DNA of 55,313 nt, from assembly GCA_902780525.1 (NCBI GenBank), contig CACZFL010000018.1, positions 1 through 55,313 on the forward strand, read 5' to 3'. How positions within the stretch are numbered: position 1 is the stretch's first letter; each line of letters begins with the position of its first letter. Of this stretch, positions 27,130 through 35,387 are shown in pieces. The notes beneath the pieces are model-generated. The model was given only the letters and a program-made list of their open reading frames with translations, did not search any database and was not told the origin of the DNA. This stretch comes from an uncultured bacterium. Lineage in GTDB: Bacteria; Cyanobacteriota; Vampirovibrionia; Gastranaerophilales; Gastranaerophilaceae. Both the position numbers and the translations under genes were made by a program.

Positions 27130-27907
27130 CTATACGTTAGTGGTTTCTGCTTCTTCTACACCTGCATCTGCAGCTGTAATAGCTTCAGCTTTTGCACCAA
27201 CTGCTTTGTTTTCTCTGAGTTTTTTACCTTCAAGAACTGCATCAGCAAGTTTAGAAGTGATTAACTTGATAGAACGGATAGCGTCATCATTGCCGGGAAT
27301 GATGTAGTTGATGCCGTCCGGATTAGCGTTTGTATCAGCTAAACAGATAACAGGAATACCAAGCTTGTTAGCTTCTGCAATAGCAATATCTTCTTTTGCT
27401 TGGTCAACTACGAAAATAATATCCGGTAAACCGCGCATTTCTTTAATACCGCCTAAAGTTTTGCTTAATTTTGCTAATTGTCTGTTAAGTTGTGCCTGTT
27501 CTTTTTTAGGTAATTTTTCAGCGTGACCTGAGTTGATGAAGTCTTCAAGTTCTCTTAATTTGTTAACTCTGCCTCTGATTGTTTCAAAGTTAGTTAACAT
27601 ACCGCCTAACCATCTTCTGTTGATATAGTATGCGCCTGAACGAGCAGCTTCTTCTGCTACAACTTCAGCAGCCTGTTTTTTTGTACCAACGAAAAGAACA
27701 TTTCTGCCTTTAGCAGCATATTCTCTAACTGCTTCATATGCAGCGTCTAATAAACCTGTAGTTTTTCTAAGGTCAAGAATATAAATACCGTTTCTTGCGC
27801 CGTAGATATACGGTTTCATTTTTGGGTTCCAGTGTTGTGTTTGGTGTCCGAAGTGAACGCCTGCTTCGAGTAATTCGATAAGTGATGCTAAGTGATGCTG
27901 TTGACAT
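27130..27907 (-). pseudogene. rpsB: 30S ribosomal protein S2, reading frame broken near the start
   Basis: From Met at 27819 onward the protein is a normal S2 ([20 protein letters not shown], then [11 protein letters not shown] and [20 protein letters not shown]). The conserved residues before it ([20 protein letters not shown]) are encoded just upstream in the same frame, but that frame has no start codon and meets a TAA at the ribosome-binding site. A perfect AGGAGA (27914-27919) sits 6 nt before an ATG at 27907 that opens the other frame (Met-Ser-Thr-Ala-Ser-Leu). Between them the 10-mer TAAGTGATGC (plus strand) is tandemly repeated at 27879-27888 and 27889-27898. Removing one copy restores Met-Ser-Thr-Ala-Ser-Leu-Ile-Glu-Leu-Leu continuously. 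S2 is essential, so this is a sequencing/assembly or strain-level error, or else translation restarts or shifts. Confidence 0.9.
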
Positions 27908-28080
27908 CTTGTGTCTCCTTTTTTTTAATGTGTTTTACTACGGGTAATACAACCGCATCAGTATTAACCTGTTTTGCTGTTAAAACTTTAAATTTCGGCT
28001 AATTTTCGGGAGTTTATTTCCCCCTCCTGACTAGGGCGAACCTATCCGGCTATAAAACCAATAAAATCGTATTATAAAGA
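27908..28080 (-). promoter_or_regulatory. Long leader and promoter of rpsB-tsf
   Basis: A perfect TATAAT on the minus strand (28071-28076) would give an mRNA leader of about 155 nt. The leader has a GC-rich block (about 28010-28050) with GGGGGAAATAAACTCCC-type pairing potential. Its length and structure would suit feedback by a ribosomal protein, but no known S2 leader motif was recognised. The -35 is weak. Confidence 0.4.
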
Positions 28081-28146
28081 TAATCAAAAGTAAAGAGGGG
28101 GAGCTATCGTTTACTGTTTAATAGCTTTTTGTTGTAAAATACAGGT

Positions 28147-28680
28147 ATGGATATTTTTGTTATAAACATATCAGATGCGAATAATATAAAGCCTGAACTT
28201 CTTGAAAGGTTCATGCATAAAGACTTTTCAAATGCAAAGAAAAAAACAGAGCATTGTTTTTCTTACCTGATGACAGACAGAATATTGAGAGAAGTTTATA
28301 AAATCGAAAATCGGGAAATAGATTTTGTTAAAGGCAAGCCTTATTTAAAAAAAAGAGAAAAGTTTTTCAGCATCAGTCACAGCAATAAATACATTGTTTT
28401 GGTTTTTTCGGACAATGAGTGTGGTGTTGATATTGAACATATGAAAAATCGTGATTATGAGGCTATATCTGAACGGATGAGATTTAATGCCTCCAATCTT
28501 GAAGAGTTTTATGCTGAATGGACAAAGTATGAAGCTGAATATAAACTTGGCGGCAGGGATAAATATAAGAGTATTCTGCAAACCTCTTTTGAAAACTATA
28601 TGATAACTGCCGTAAGCGAAAACTATCAGGAAACATTTGAGATTTATATTCAAAAAGGAGACAGCTTTTCTAATTTATAA
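28147..28680 (+). CDS. 4'-phosphopantetheinyl transferase superfamily protein
   Basis: 177 aa. It transfers phosphopantetheine from CoA to a carrier-protein serine. The Sfp-type motifs are present: KPYLKKREKFFSISHSNKYI (about 65-84), CGVDIEHMKNRDY (about 91-103, with the metal-binding Asp and Glu), and WTKYEAEYKLG (about 125-135, the W-x-K-x-E-A-x-x-K variant). It is shorter than Sfp and lacks an N-terminal half-domain extension, so a dedicated ACP partner is plausible. Start has no strong ribosome-binding site. Next gene begins 63 nt later. Confidence 0.82.
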   Translation: MDIFVINISDANNIKPELLERFMHKDFSNAKKKTEHCFSYLMTDRILREVYKIENREIDFVKGKPYLKKREKFFSISHSNKYIVLVFSDNECGVDIEHMKNRDYEAISERMRFNASNLEEFYAEWTKYEAEYKLGGRDKYKSILQTSFENYMITAVSENYQETFEIYIQKGDSFSNL

Positions 28681-28743
28681 GTTCTATAATTTTCAAGTTT
28701 CTGTGAATATAACCGATAACAATATTGTTAACGGGAGAATAAT

Positions 28744-28917
28744 ATGGCAAGAATAATTGAATCCGAAAATTGTATCAGAAGAATGATAAAGCTTTCAACA
28801 GATGACATTCTTTCTGTTGTGAGGGAATATCAGAGGTATATAAGTAAAAAACCGGATTATATACAAATCCGTGATGTGCTGGAAAATACTGTTATTTACA
28901 TACCGGAAGATGTTTAG
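28744..28917 (+). CDS. 57-aa hypothetical protein
   Basis: A small gene with GGGAG before its ATG. The product is a soluble acidic/basic helical peptide (MARIIESENCIRRMIKLSTD, then ILSVVREYQRYISKKPDY, ending VIYIPEDV). Its codon use resembles that of its neighbours. It shares four bases at its stop with the converging TPR gene. No family recognised, but the pattern of a well-placed ribosome-binding site and balanced composition supports a real gene. Confidence 0.6.
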   Translation: MARIIESENCIRRMIKLSTDDILSVVREYQRYISKKPDYIQIRDVLENTVIYIPEDV

Positions 28918-30569
28918 CCGCCGCTGTTGGTTATATCTGCAAGAGCGTTCTTTGCTTCGACAAAATTCGGGTCTTGTTCAAGAATTTCCATATATAATTC
29001 TTTTGCACGGTCTCTGTTGTTGCCTTCACAAAGCAGAGCAAGGTTGTATTTTGCCTGAATCAAATCAGGTTCATAAGTTATTGCTTTTTCAAAAGACTCT
29101 TCCGCATTCTTAACATCGTGATGTGCCACGTACATAAGACCAAGTCTGTATAATCCTTCTGCATTTTTATTATCAATGTTTAACAGGTCAGACAAAGCTT
29201 TTTTCTCTTCAAAGAAGTTTCCGAGTTCATGCTGTGCCTGTGAAAGCAGGAGCAGATATTTTACGGTGTACTGGTTATCTTTATCATAGTTAAGTGCTTT
29301 TGTAATAAACTCAACAACGTTTGAATAATTTTTTTGTTCAAAATGATTCAGTGCATAATGATAAAATACTTCAGGATTGACCGGTGAGTATTGTGCAGCT
29401 AAATCGAGCAATTCCGTTGCTCTGGGGAAATCTTTTGCTTCAGCAGCAGGCAATGACCAAGTGATGTATAAATCGCCAATGTAGGCATTAATTTGTTTTA
29501 CCTCTTTTGAAGAAGCTTTATCAAGCAATATGAGGTATTTATCCAGAGCCTTTTGATATTCGTCACAGCTCAAATAAGCCTGGGCAAGTTTTATTGTTAT
29601 TTCATACGCATTTTGTGACATCATTGCCAGGTCTTCCAATATCATTATGCCGTCGCTGACTCTTCCAAGCATAAGGTTAAAGTGAGCAATGCGGTCTCTT
29701 ACATTAAATTTATCAGATCCTGGTGTGTCTAAGAGCTTTTCGGCGTATGCGATAGCCTTTTCATAATCTTCAGTTTCCTCATATAAATTAACCAATGTTT
29801 CAAAAACCCATAAAAGCATTTTTGACTCTGTGACAAAACTGAGCATTAGTAACAGAGTTTCAATAGCCATTGGCTGGTTTCCTATTTTTATGTAAAGTTC
29901 TGCAAGTTTTTTGTTTGTGTCAACGTCTTTTGGATATATTTCAAGTCTTGCTTTATATGCTTCAAAAGCGTTCGGATAATCGTGTGCTTCTTCGCAAAGG
30001 TCAGCAATGATAGACTGATAATCAGCTATTTCAGCCGGTTTATCAAGCAAGCTTACCAGCTCCTTATATGCTGTAATAGCCATAAACAACTGGTCTGTGC
30101 GTGTATAAAGTTCGGCAAGTGTCAAAACAACTTCTGTATCTTTTTTGTGTCTGTCATAAACAGTGTTATATTCAATAAGTGCTTTATTGTAAAAGCGTTT
30201 CTTCACATAACACTTACCGAGAATATGGTGTGTTTCGGTGTCATTAGGGCGTTTTTCAAGTATTAGGTTACACTGTCTTATTGCCTGATTGTATTTTTTG
30301 TCTTCCAAATACGCTTTTGCCAGAAATTTTCTGACGGGAAGGTGGTCAGGAACTCTCTCCAAATATTTTGTAGCCAGTAATTCTACAAGCGCGTATTCTT
30401 TTTTACTGTACAGTATATCTACCTGATCAAGAATATTTTTTGTTGTCAGCTGTAAATCTTCGCCCTTTGGTTTAATTCCTTTAAACAAAACAATGGAATA
30501 GAGTGCGTACATTGCGGCACTGGCAACTGATACAGCGGTTATAATTAGTACAACATTTGAGTCTATCAT
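28914..30569 (-). CDS. Membrane-anchored TPR-repeat protein
   Basis: 551 aa. One N-terminal transmembrane helix (VVLIITAVSVASAAMYALYS, residues 5-24) is followed by about 12-14 tetratricopeptide repeats from about residue 55 to the end. Good examples are AEGLYRLGLMYVAHHDVKNA and PNDTETHHILGKCYVKKRFY. TPRs are protein-binding scaffolds, and the topology puts them in the cytoplasm or the periplasm depending on anchor orientation. Similar architecture is seen in LapB-type envelope-assembly factors, but the C-terminal metal-binding domain of LapB is absent. Partner unknown. Confidence 0.8.
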   Translation of the reverse strand: MIDSNVVLIITAVSVASAAMYALYSIVLFKGIKPKGEDLQLTTKNILDQVDILYSKKEYALVELLATKYLERVPDHLPVRKFLAKAYLEDKKYNQAIRQCNLILEKRPNDTETHHILGKCYVKKRFYNKALIEYNTVYDRHKKDTEVVLTLAELYTRTDQLFMAITAYKELVSLLDKPAEIADYQSIIADLCEEAHDYPNAFEAYKARLEIYPKDVDTNKKLAELYIKIGNQPMAIETLLLMLSFVTESKMLLWVFETLVNLYEETEDYEKAIAYAEKLLDTPGSDKFNVRDRIAHFNLMLGRVSDGIMILEDLAMMSQNAYEITIKLAQAYLSCDEYQKALDKYLILLDKASSKEVKQINAYIGDLYITWSLPAAEAKDFPRATELLDLAAQYSPVNPEVFYHYALNHFEQKNYSNVVEFITKALNYDKDNQYTVKYLLLLSQAQHELGNFFEEKKALSDLLNIDNKNAEGLYRLGLMYVAHHDVKNAEESFEKAITYEPDLIQAKYNLALLCEGNNRDRAKELYMEILEQDPNFVEAKNALADITNSGG

Positions 30570-30708
30570 TAAGTTTTCTCATTTTATGTAAACAATAATA
30601 TTATTATATATTATAATTTGAAAAAATGGAAATGAGTTCATGCAAATAGATTAGAGAAAAACACAGATAGAAACAAAATACAGAGTGTTTTTAAAATTAA
30701 AACGACAT

Positions 30709-30738
30709 TTGACAATGTCATATTTTTGGTGGTTTACT
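30709..30738 (+). promoter_or_regulatory. Promoter with inverted repeat upstream of a secreted-protein gene
   Basis: TTGACA at 30709-30714 and TTTACT at 30733-30738 with an 18-nt spacer. The -35 is embedded in the inverted repeat GACATT-TGAC-AATGTC (about 30704-30719). Confidence 0.4.
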
Positions 30739-30766
30739 TTTAAGAAAAAAACGTTATATTTATAAT

Positions 30767-31357
30767 ATGAAAAAATTAGCAGTAACAGCCGTTTTTTTAT
30801 CATTTTTAGTTATGCCGCAAGCTATGCCGGAAGATTTTTCGTCTAATAATGCGATAATAGAGCACGCCTGGGACGGGCAAAAACCGATTACGGATGCAGA
30901 GTTTGAAAAAGCAATCAATACTCTTACAGAGAAACAAAAGAAGAAAGAAGAGAAAGCAAAAAAGAAAAAAATAAAAAAAATAAGCGGTGGCGGAACAAGT
31001 TTACATAAAGGTTTAGAACCAATGAGTGAAATATCCGCACAGGAAGCACTTAAGGAAAAGGGTGAATTTGACGGGCAGCTTTTAAATATGCCGGTTGATT
31101 TTATTGTTGACGGGAAAGTGCTGGAAAGAGGGTATTATAACGTTTTTGGAGAAAAGGATAAAAACGGTGATGTTTATTTATCCTTTTATCAAGCTCACTA
31201 TTTTAAAGGTAAAGTAAAAGCAAAAACAACAAATAATGATTTTGGTGACGAACATCTGGATTTTGTAAAGATAGAGCCTTATAACGAAGATTACATCAGG
31301 ATTATGTACGGTTCTTTAGATTTTAATGCTTATGCATATCTGAGATGTAATAATTAA
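30767..31357 (+). CDS. Secreted protein with lysine-rich linker, unknown function
   Basis: 196 aa with a signal peptide (MKKLAVTAVFLSFLVMPQAM). A strongly basic helix-like linker follows (about residues 52-72: TEKQKKKEEKAKKKKIKKIS), then a globular beta-rich domain (LLNMPVDFIVDGKVLERGYY, then GDVYLSFYQAHYFKGKVKAK). The poly-lysine linker could hold it to an anionic envelope polymer. Lacks a ribosome-binding site, while TATAAT directly precedes the ATG. It ends 5 nt before the 3' end of the convergent RNase P RNA gene. No family recognised. Confidence 0.65.
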   Translation: MKKLAVTAVFLSFLVMPQAMPEDFSSNNAIIEHAWDGQKPITDAEFEKAINTLTEKQKKKEEKAKKKKIKKISGGGTSLHKGLEPMSEISAQEALKEKGEFDGQLLNMPVDFIVDGKVLERGYYNVFGEKDKNGDVYLSFYQAHYFKGKVKAKTTNNDFGDEHLDFVKIEPYNEDYIRIMYGSLDFNAYAYLRCNN

Positions 31358-31361
31358 AAAA

Positions 31362-31796
31362 GAATAAAGCAGCTCATAAGCCGTGTTCTGTTTTTCTGCT
31401 AACTTCAAACCGGTAGTTTGCTCTGTTAACAGGGGATAATTATTTACCCCGATAATCATCTGTCTGGTATTAGGATTACTCCTAATCTCTAGCGATTTTT
31501 CAAGCTCGGCGGACACCTCAAGCGCTTGTTTCAATCTTGCATCCGACTGGGGGTTGCCTGGCATATACTTCTCAGTATATCCGGTGAGCTCTTACCTCAC
31601 CTTTGCACCATCGCCTGTGATATAAAATCCATCGGCAGTCTTTTGGGTTAGAGGTATATTTACCCACGACCCCTTTCTGTGGTCCGATCCACCGGCTCAC
31701 GCCGTCCGGAGTTTCTCCGGCAGTCTGTCCTTGGATGCACGGACTTTCCTCACAAGGAACTAATTTACCTCGCGCGATTATCCGGCTACTTTATTC
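31362..31796 (-). ncRNA. rnpB: RNase P RNA (bacterial type A)
   Basis: Catalytic RNA that matures tRNA 5' ends. Read on the minus strand it starts GAATAAAGTAGCCGGATAAT and ends GAGCTGCTTTATTC, so the terminal helix P1 closes. The universal segments are present: GAGGAAAGTCCGTGC (P4 5' half, about 31737-31751), GAAAGGGGTCGTGGG, GGCAACCCCCAGTC, and near the 3' end ACAGAACACGGCTTATGAGC, the P4 3' partner. Length about 435 nt is in the usual range. A spurious reading frame crosses its 3' half. It sits between a secreted-protein gene and ftsY. Confidence 0.95.
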
Positions 31797-31836
31797 TTTA
31801 CATGATTATACAACAAAATATACAAAAATTTGTGTT

Positions 31837-32739
31837 TTATTCAAACAATGCCTGTATAAACTCTTTAGAGTCAAAATCTTTCAGGTCTTCCATTTTTTCG
31901 CCAACGCCTACGAGTTTTACAGGCAGGCTGAGTTCTTTTGCTATTGCCAATACAATTGCGCCTTTAGCCGAGCCGTCAAGTTTTGTGAGTGCAACTGATG
32001 TCAGATCGACACACTCTTTAAAGACTTTTGCCTGCTGTAATCCGTTTTGACCTGTATTTGCATCAATTACCAAAATACTTTCTCTCAAAGATTCAGGGGC
32101 ATTTTTGTCGATAACGGTTTTTATTTTTGAAAGTTCTTCCATTAAGTTAAACTTGTTTTGAAGTCTTCCTGCTGTATCAACAAGGATTACATCATAGTTC
32201 TCATTTCTTCCCTTTTGGATTGCTTCATAAACTACTGATGCGGGGTCTGCTTTATCTCTTCTTACGATATCTGCTCCGGAACGTCTTGACCAGATATCAA
32301 CCTGTTCTTCCGCAGCTGCTCTGAACGTGTCGCCTGCAGCGATAAGTACACGTTTGCCTTCCTGCTTAAATTTATAAGCCAGTTTCCCTATTAATGTAGT
32401 TTTTCCTGCGCCATTTACACCTGTTATAAAATAAATATTCAACTCGTTTTCTTTATAACTTAACTCTGAAGAACCGGTTGTTTCAAGAATTTTTAAAAAT
32501 TCATTCTGCAAAAATTCTTTTACCTGAGACGGCTTAATCATATCCTGTCCTCTTAGCTTGTCAACAAGTTCTGAGGCATAATCTACGCCTAAGTCTGCAC
32601 TTATAAGCATATCTTCCATATCATCAAGTACGAACTCAGAAAACTCTTCTTCTTCTGAAACGGTATCTACGATATTTCCAACAAGTGCCTGTGCAGTTTT
32701 TGAAACAGTAGATTTAAGTTTATCAAAAAAATTGAACAT
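31837..32739 (-). CDS. ftsY: Signal recognition particle receptor FtsY
   Basis: 300-aa GTPase that docks SRP-ribosome complexes at the membrane. G motifs: GVNGAGKTTLIGKLAYKF (about 107-124), DTFRAAAEEQVDIW (about 138), VDTAGRLQNKFN (about 189) and TKLDGSAKG (about 250). The N-terminal acidic A domain of E. coli FtsY is absent, leaving only the NG core and a short leading helix. This is common outside proteobacteria. AGGGATAAA precedes the ATG, inside a REP-like palindrome. Confidence 0.97.
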   Translation of the reverse strand: MFNFFDKLKSTVSKTAQALVGNIVDTVSEEEEFSEFVLDDMEDMLISADLGVDYASELVDKLRGQDMIKPSQVKEFLQNEFLKILETTGSSELSYKENELNIYFITGVNGAGKTTLIGKLAYKFKQEGKRVLIAAGDTFRAAAEEQVDIWSRRSGADIVRRDKADPASVVYEAIQKGRNENYDVILVDTAGRLQNKFNLMEELSKIKTVIDKNAPESLRESILVIDANTGQNGLQQAKVFKECVDLTSVALTKLDGSAKGAIVLAIAKELSLPVKLVGVGEKMEDLKDFDSKEFIQALFE

Positions 32740-32743
32740 TTTA

Positions 32744-32780
32744 TCCCTCGTCCTAACCCTCTCCCGACGGGCGAGGGAGC
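32744..32780. repeat. REP-like palindrome between nusB and ftsY
   Basis: TCCCTCG ... CGAGGGAG palindrome with internal CCTAACCCTCTCCC, the canonical form of a repeat found in many genomes; it supplies part of the ftsY ribosome-binding site. A shorter relative lies at 14226-14263. Confidence 0.6.
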
Positions 32781-32791
32781 AGTTTTTATAT

Positions 32792-33454
32792 TTATCCCTT
32801 CAAACCATTTTCCACAATTACTTTTGCCAAAATTCCGTTAACAAAAGAGGAAGAGTCTTCTGTAGAATATTTTTTTGCTAGTTCAACGGCTTCGTCAACA
32901 ATAACTTTAATCGGAGTATCTTTTATAAAAAGAAGTTCTGTTATTGCGATTCTTAAAATATCTTTATCGATTTTTACAAGTCTTGAGATATCCCAGCCGT
33001 TTGAATATTTCTGGATTTGTTCATCTACGGTTTTATGATTGTTTTTAAACTGTTCTGCAATTTCTATTGTATAATTTTTTACCTCTGACTGGTTTTCTAA
33101 GGTTGAAAATTCTGCAATCTCAAGACCTAATATTGCTTTTTCCGCAACATCAAGCATTGTATCAACTTTTTGTATCATCTCATCTGTCATAGGAATCTGA
33201 ACAGGCTTGTTTTTTGCACCCATTGGTCTTGACAGATTTGATTCGTGTTCTGCTTCATAAGAAGAAAGAGATTCCTTTATATCAATCAATGAACCAACCG
33301 TAAGGTTTAGCTCTTCCATTGCAGAGTTTGATAAAATTCTTACTGATTTTACCATAATTTCTTCGAAGTCTTTTTTTGAATATTTTGTTATTTCTTTTTC
33401 AAATTGTGAAAATAATATAAGTGCAAGTTCTCTTGCAGCACGTCTTGCCTGCAT
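32792..33454 (-). CDS. nusB: Transcription antitermination factor NusB
   Basis: 220 aa, binds boxA RNA with S10 during rRNA transcription. QARRAARELALILFSQFEKE at the N-terminus and the C-terminal DISRLVKIDKDILRIAITEL then IPIKVIVDEAVELAKKYSTE-like segment (KVIVDEAVELAKKYSTEDSS, FVNGILAKV) are the family core. The central about 60 residues form the extra loop of the longer cyanobacterial type. Ends Leu-Lys-Gly-stop in AAGGGATAAAT, a variant of the repeated word. Same direction as ftsY, 52 nt apart. Confidence 0.93.
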   Translation of the reverse strand: MQARRAARELALILFSQFEKEITKYSKKDFEEIMVKSVRILSNSAMEELNLTVGSLIDIKESLSSYEAEHESNLSRPMGAKNKPVQIPMTDEMIQKVDTMLDVAEKAILGLEIAEFSTLENQSEVKNYTIEIAEQFKNNHKTVDEQIQKYSNGWDISRLVKIDKDILRIAITELLFIKDTPIKVIVDEAVELAKKYSTEDSSSFVNGILAKVIVENGLKG

Positions 33455-33571
33455 AATAGTTCTCCTATAATCAATTATAAGATATATGTTAACACGAAAT
33501 ATTTAAATTTAATACAAAATAAAGTTTTAAATTTAGATATATGATATAATGATTACATTAGGAGGTTATTT

Positions 33572-34756
33572 ATGGGTAAAAGACGTGCAATTATTATAGT
33601 AATAGATTCAATGGGTTGCGGGGCTATGCCTGATTATGCGGAATTTGGTGATGTTGCCGAATGTAATACGTTAAAGAATGTTGCACATTTTAATAAAGGT
33701 TTGAATGTTCCCGTACTTGAAATGATGGGGCTCGGGAATATAGGTGATTTTGAAGGAATTTTCGGAACAAATTCTCCGATTGCACAATATGGTATTTTAA
33801 GAGAAAAATCCAAAGGAAAAGATACTACAACAGGTCACTGGGAAATTGCAGGTCTGATATCTGAAAAACCTTTTGCAACGTTCCCTGAAGGTTTCCCAAA
33901 AGAACTTATTGATAAATTTATTGCTGAAACAAATTGTGGCGGAATATTGGCGAATATTCCGGCAAGCGGAACCGCAATAATTGAAAAACTTAACGACGAA
34001 CACCATAAAACAAAATTCCCGATAGTTTATACTTCGGCAGACAGCGTTTTTCAGATTGCGCTTGATACGGATATGATACCTCTTGAAACTTTGTATGAAT
34101 GGTGCAACATAGCGCGCAAACTTCTTGATGAAGGAAATTATAACGTTGCAAGAGTAATTGCAAGACCTTATAAAATCATTGACGGAAAACCGACAAGGAT
34201 TTCAAAGGACAGACGTGATTATTCAATGGCTCCGCCTAAAGATACAGTTCTGGATAAATACAAAAATTCAGGTGTAAAAGTAATAGGTATCGGAAAAATT
34301 GAAGACATTTTTTCAAAAGCGGGTATTACACACGCAATTCATACAGGCTCAAATAAAGAAGGTCTTGAACTTACAATAAAAGCGATTAACGGTACGCTTG
34401 ATTTAGAAAGTATTAAGTACAAAGACACAAACATTACGGACAACGAACGGGAAATAATTTTTACAAACCTTGTTGATACAGATATGCTTTTCGGACACAG
34501 AAATGATGCGGCTGGTTATGGCAGAGCAATTGAAGAGATTGACTCATATCTTAAGCAAATCCTTCCTCTGATAACAGAAGACGATTTGCTTGTGATTACC
34601 GCTGACCATGGTTGTGATCCGACGGTTCCGGGTACTGACCATACAAGAGAACAGGTTCCAGTGATTTATTATTCAAAAAATATAGAACCAAAATCTTTGG
34701 GCACAGAGCAAGGTTTTGATACAATCGCAAAACGCCTTGGTGACTGGCTTAAGTAA
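33572..34756 (+). CDS. deoB: Phosphopentomutase
   Basis: 394 aa. It interconverts (deoxy)ribose-1- and 5-phosphate in nucleoside salvage. Alkaline-phosphatase superfamily metal sites are in IIVIDSMGCGAMPDYAEFGD (first 30 residues), DTTTGHWEIAGL with the phospho-accepting Thr (about 86), and VITADHGCDPTVPGTDHTRE (about 340-359). AGGAGG precedes the ATG. Monocistronic. Confidence 0.96.
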   Translation: MGKRRAIIIVIDSMGCGAMPDYAEFGDVAECNTLKNVAHFNKGLNVPVLEMMGLGNIGDFEGIFGTNSPIAQYGILREKSKGKDTTTGHWEIAGLISEKPFATFPEGFPKELIDKFIAETNCGGILANIPASGTAIIEKLNDEHHKTKFPIVYTSADSVFQIALDTDMIPLETLYEWCNIARKLLDEGNYNVARVIARPYKIIDGKPTRISKDRRDYSMAPPKDTVLDKYKNSGVKVIGIGKIEDIFSKAGITHAIHTGSNKEGLELTIKAINGTLDLESIKYKDTNITDNEREIIFTNLVDTDMLFGHRNDAAGYGRAIEEIDSYLKQILPLITEDDLLVITADHGCDPTVPGTDHTREQVPVIYYSKNIEPKSLGTEQGFDTIAKRLGDWLK

Positions 34757-34767
34757 GAAATGTAAAG

Positions 34768-34823
34768 TTTTGTAACAAATGTTGTGTCCTCTGAAATTCG
34801 ATATTTTTTAAATACTTTATATA
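34768..34823 (+). promoter_or_regulatory. TTGTAACA-box promoter of the third coiled-coil gene
   Basis: TTTTGTAACAAA at 34768-34779 is identical to the 12-mer at 11127-11138. TATATA (34818-34823) follows the core by 40 nt, similar to 41 and 39 nt in the other promoters of this set. Confidence 0.45.
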
Positions 34824-34854
34824 TATGTAAGATTTAAAAAGATGGTGAACAAAG

Positions 34855-35283
34855 ATGGCAATAGCAAATTTACACGAAACATTATTAAGCTACACATTAA
34901 GAAAGAACCAGTTAAACCTTGAGATTTCCGAATATCAGACACAAAAGACACTGGCTGCATATTCTCAGGCTGATGTTCGTTCAATCAGAGCACAGGATGA
35001 ACAGGAAATCAGAGACTTTTATAAAGCTTTATATGAAGGTGATGAAGAATACAAAGGCAAATATAAAGACTACACTCAAATCCCCGATTTTGAAGCAGAA
35101 ATGGATAAGATTGCAGCAATATACCAGGACCAGTTAGATGAATTAACCGCTTGGGAAACTCAAATAGACGCACAAATTACAACAAACAGTGCAGAGCTTG
35201 AAGAAGTAAATGCATATATGGAATCTATGAAATCAATGCTTTCAAGCAATATTCAGGAAGATTTCAAATTTGGATTGAACTAA
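34855..35283 (+). CDS. Coiled-coil protein of the 8266/11501 family
   Basis: 142 aa, no signal peptide. The N-terminal helix (MAIANLHETLLSYTLRKNQL, then LEISEYQTQKTLAAYSQADV) and the C-terminal coiled coil (QIDAQITTNSAELEEVNAYM, ending SNIQEDFKFGLN) mirror the layout of the proteins at 8266 and 11501. An acidic 35-residue insert (DFYKALYEGDEEYKGKYKDY) separates them. It has its own promoter with the 12-mer shared with the 11213 gene. Family assignment is by architecture and end motifs, not strong identity. Function unknown. Confidence 0.7.
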   Translation: MAIANLHETLLSYTLRKNQLNLEISEYQTQKTLAAYSQADVRSIRAQDEQEIRDFYKALYEGDEEYKGKYKDYTQIPDFEAEMDKIAAIYQDQLDELTAWETQIDAQITTNSAELEEVNAYMESMKSMLSSNIQEDFKFGLN

Positions 35284-35308
35284 AAAAACACGAAGATATG
35301 AAGAGAGC

Positions 35309-35338
35309 AAAAAAAGACGGCGTTGGCTGTCTTTTTTT
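35309..35338 (+). terminator. Terminator after the coiled-coil gene
   Basis: AAAAAAAGAC-GGC-GTTG-GC-T-GTCTTTTTTT hairpin. It lies inside an upstream extension of the rsmH frame, which argues that rsmH starts at 35388. Confidence 0.85.
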
Positions 35339-35387
35339 TATGAAATATTACAAACTCTTTGTGCAGATTTATGATAAACTGTTAGTT

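Noticed and set aside
28020..28101. CCCCCTC / GAGGGGG pair around the rpsB promoter as a transposon-end pair
   Set aside because: Arms are only 7 bp and no target duplication or transposase is present; more likely REP-type remnants.
31316..31564. 82-codon minus-strand ORF
   Set aside because: It lies within the 3' half of RNase P RNA and reads its conserved segments.
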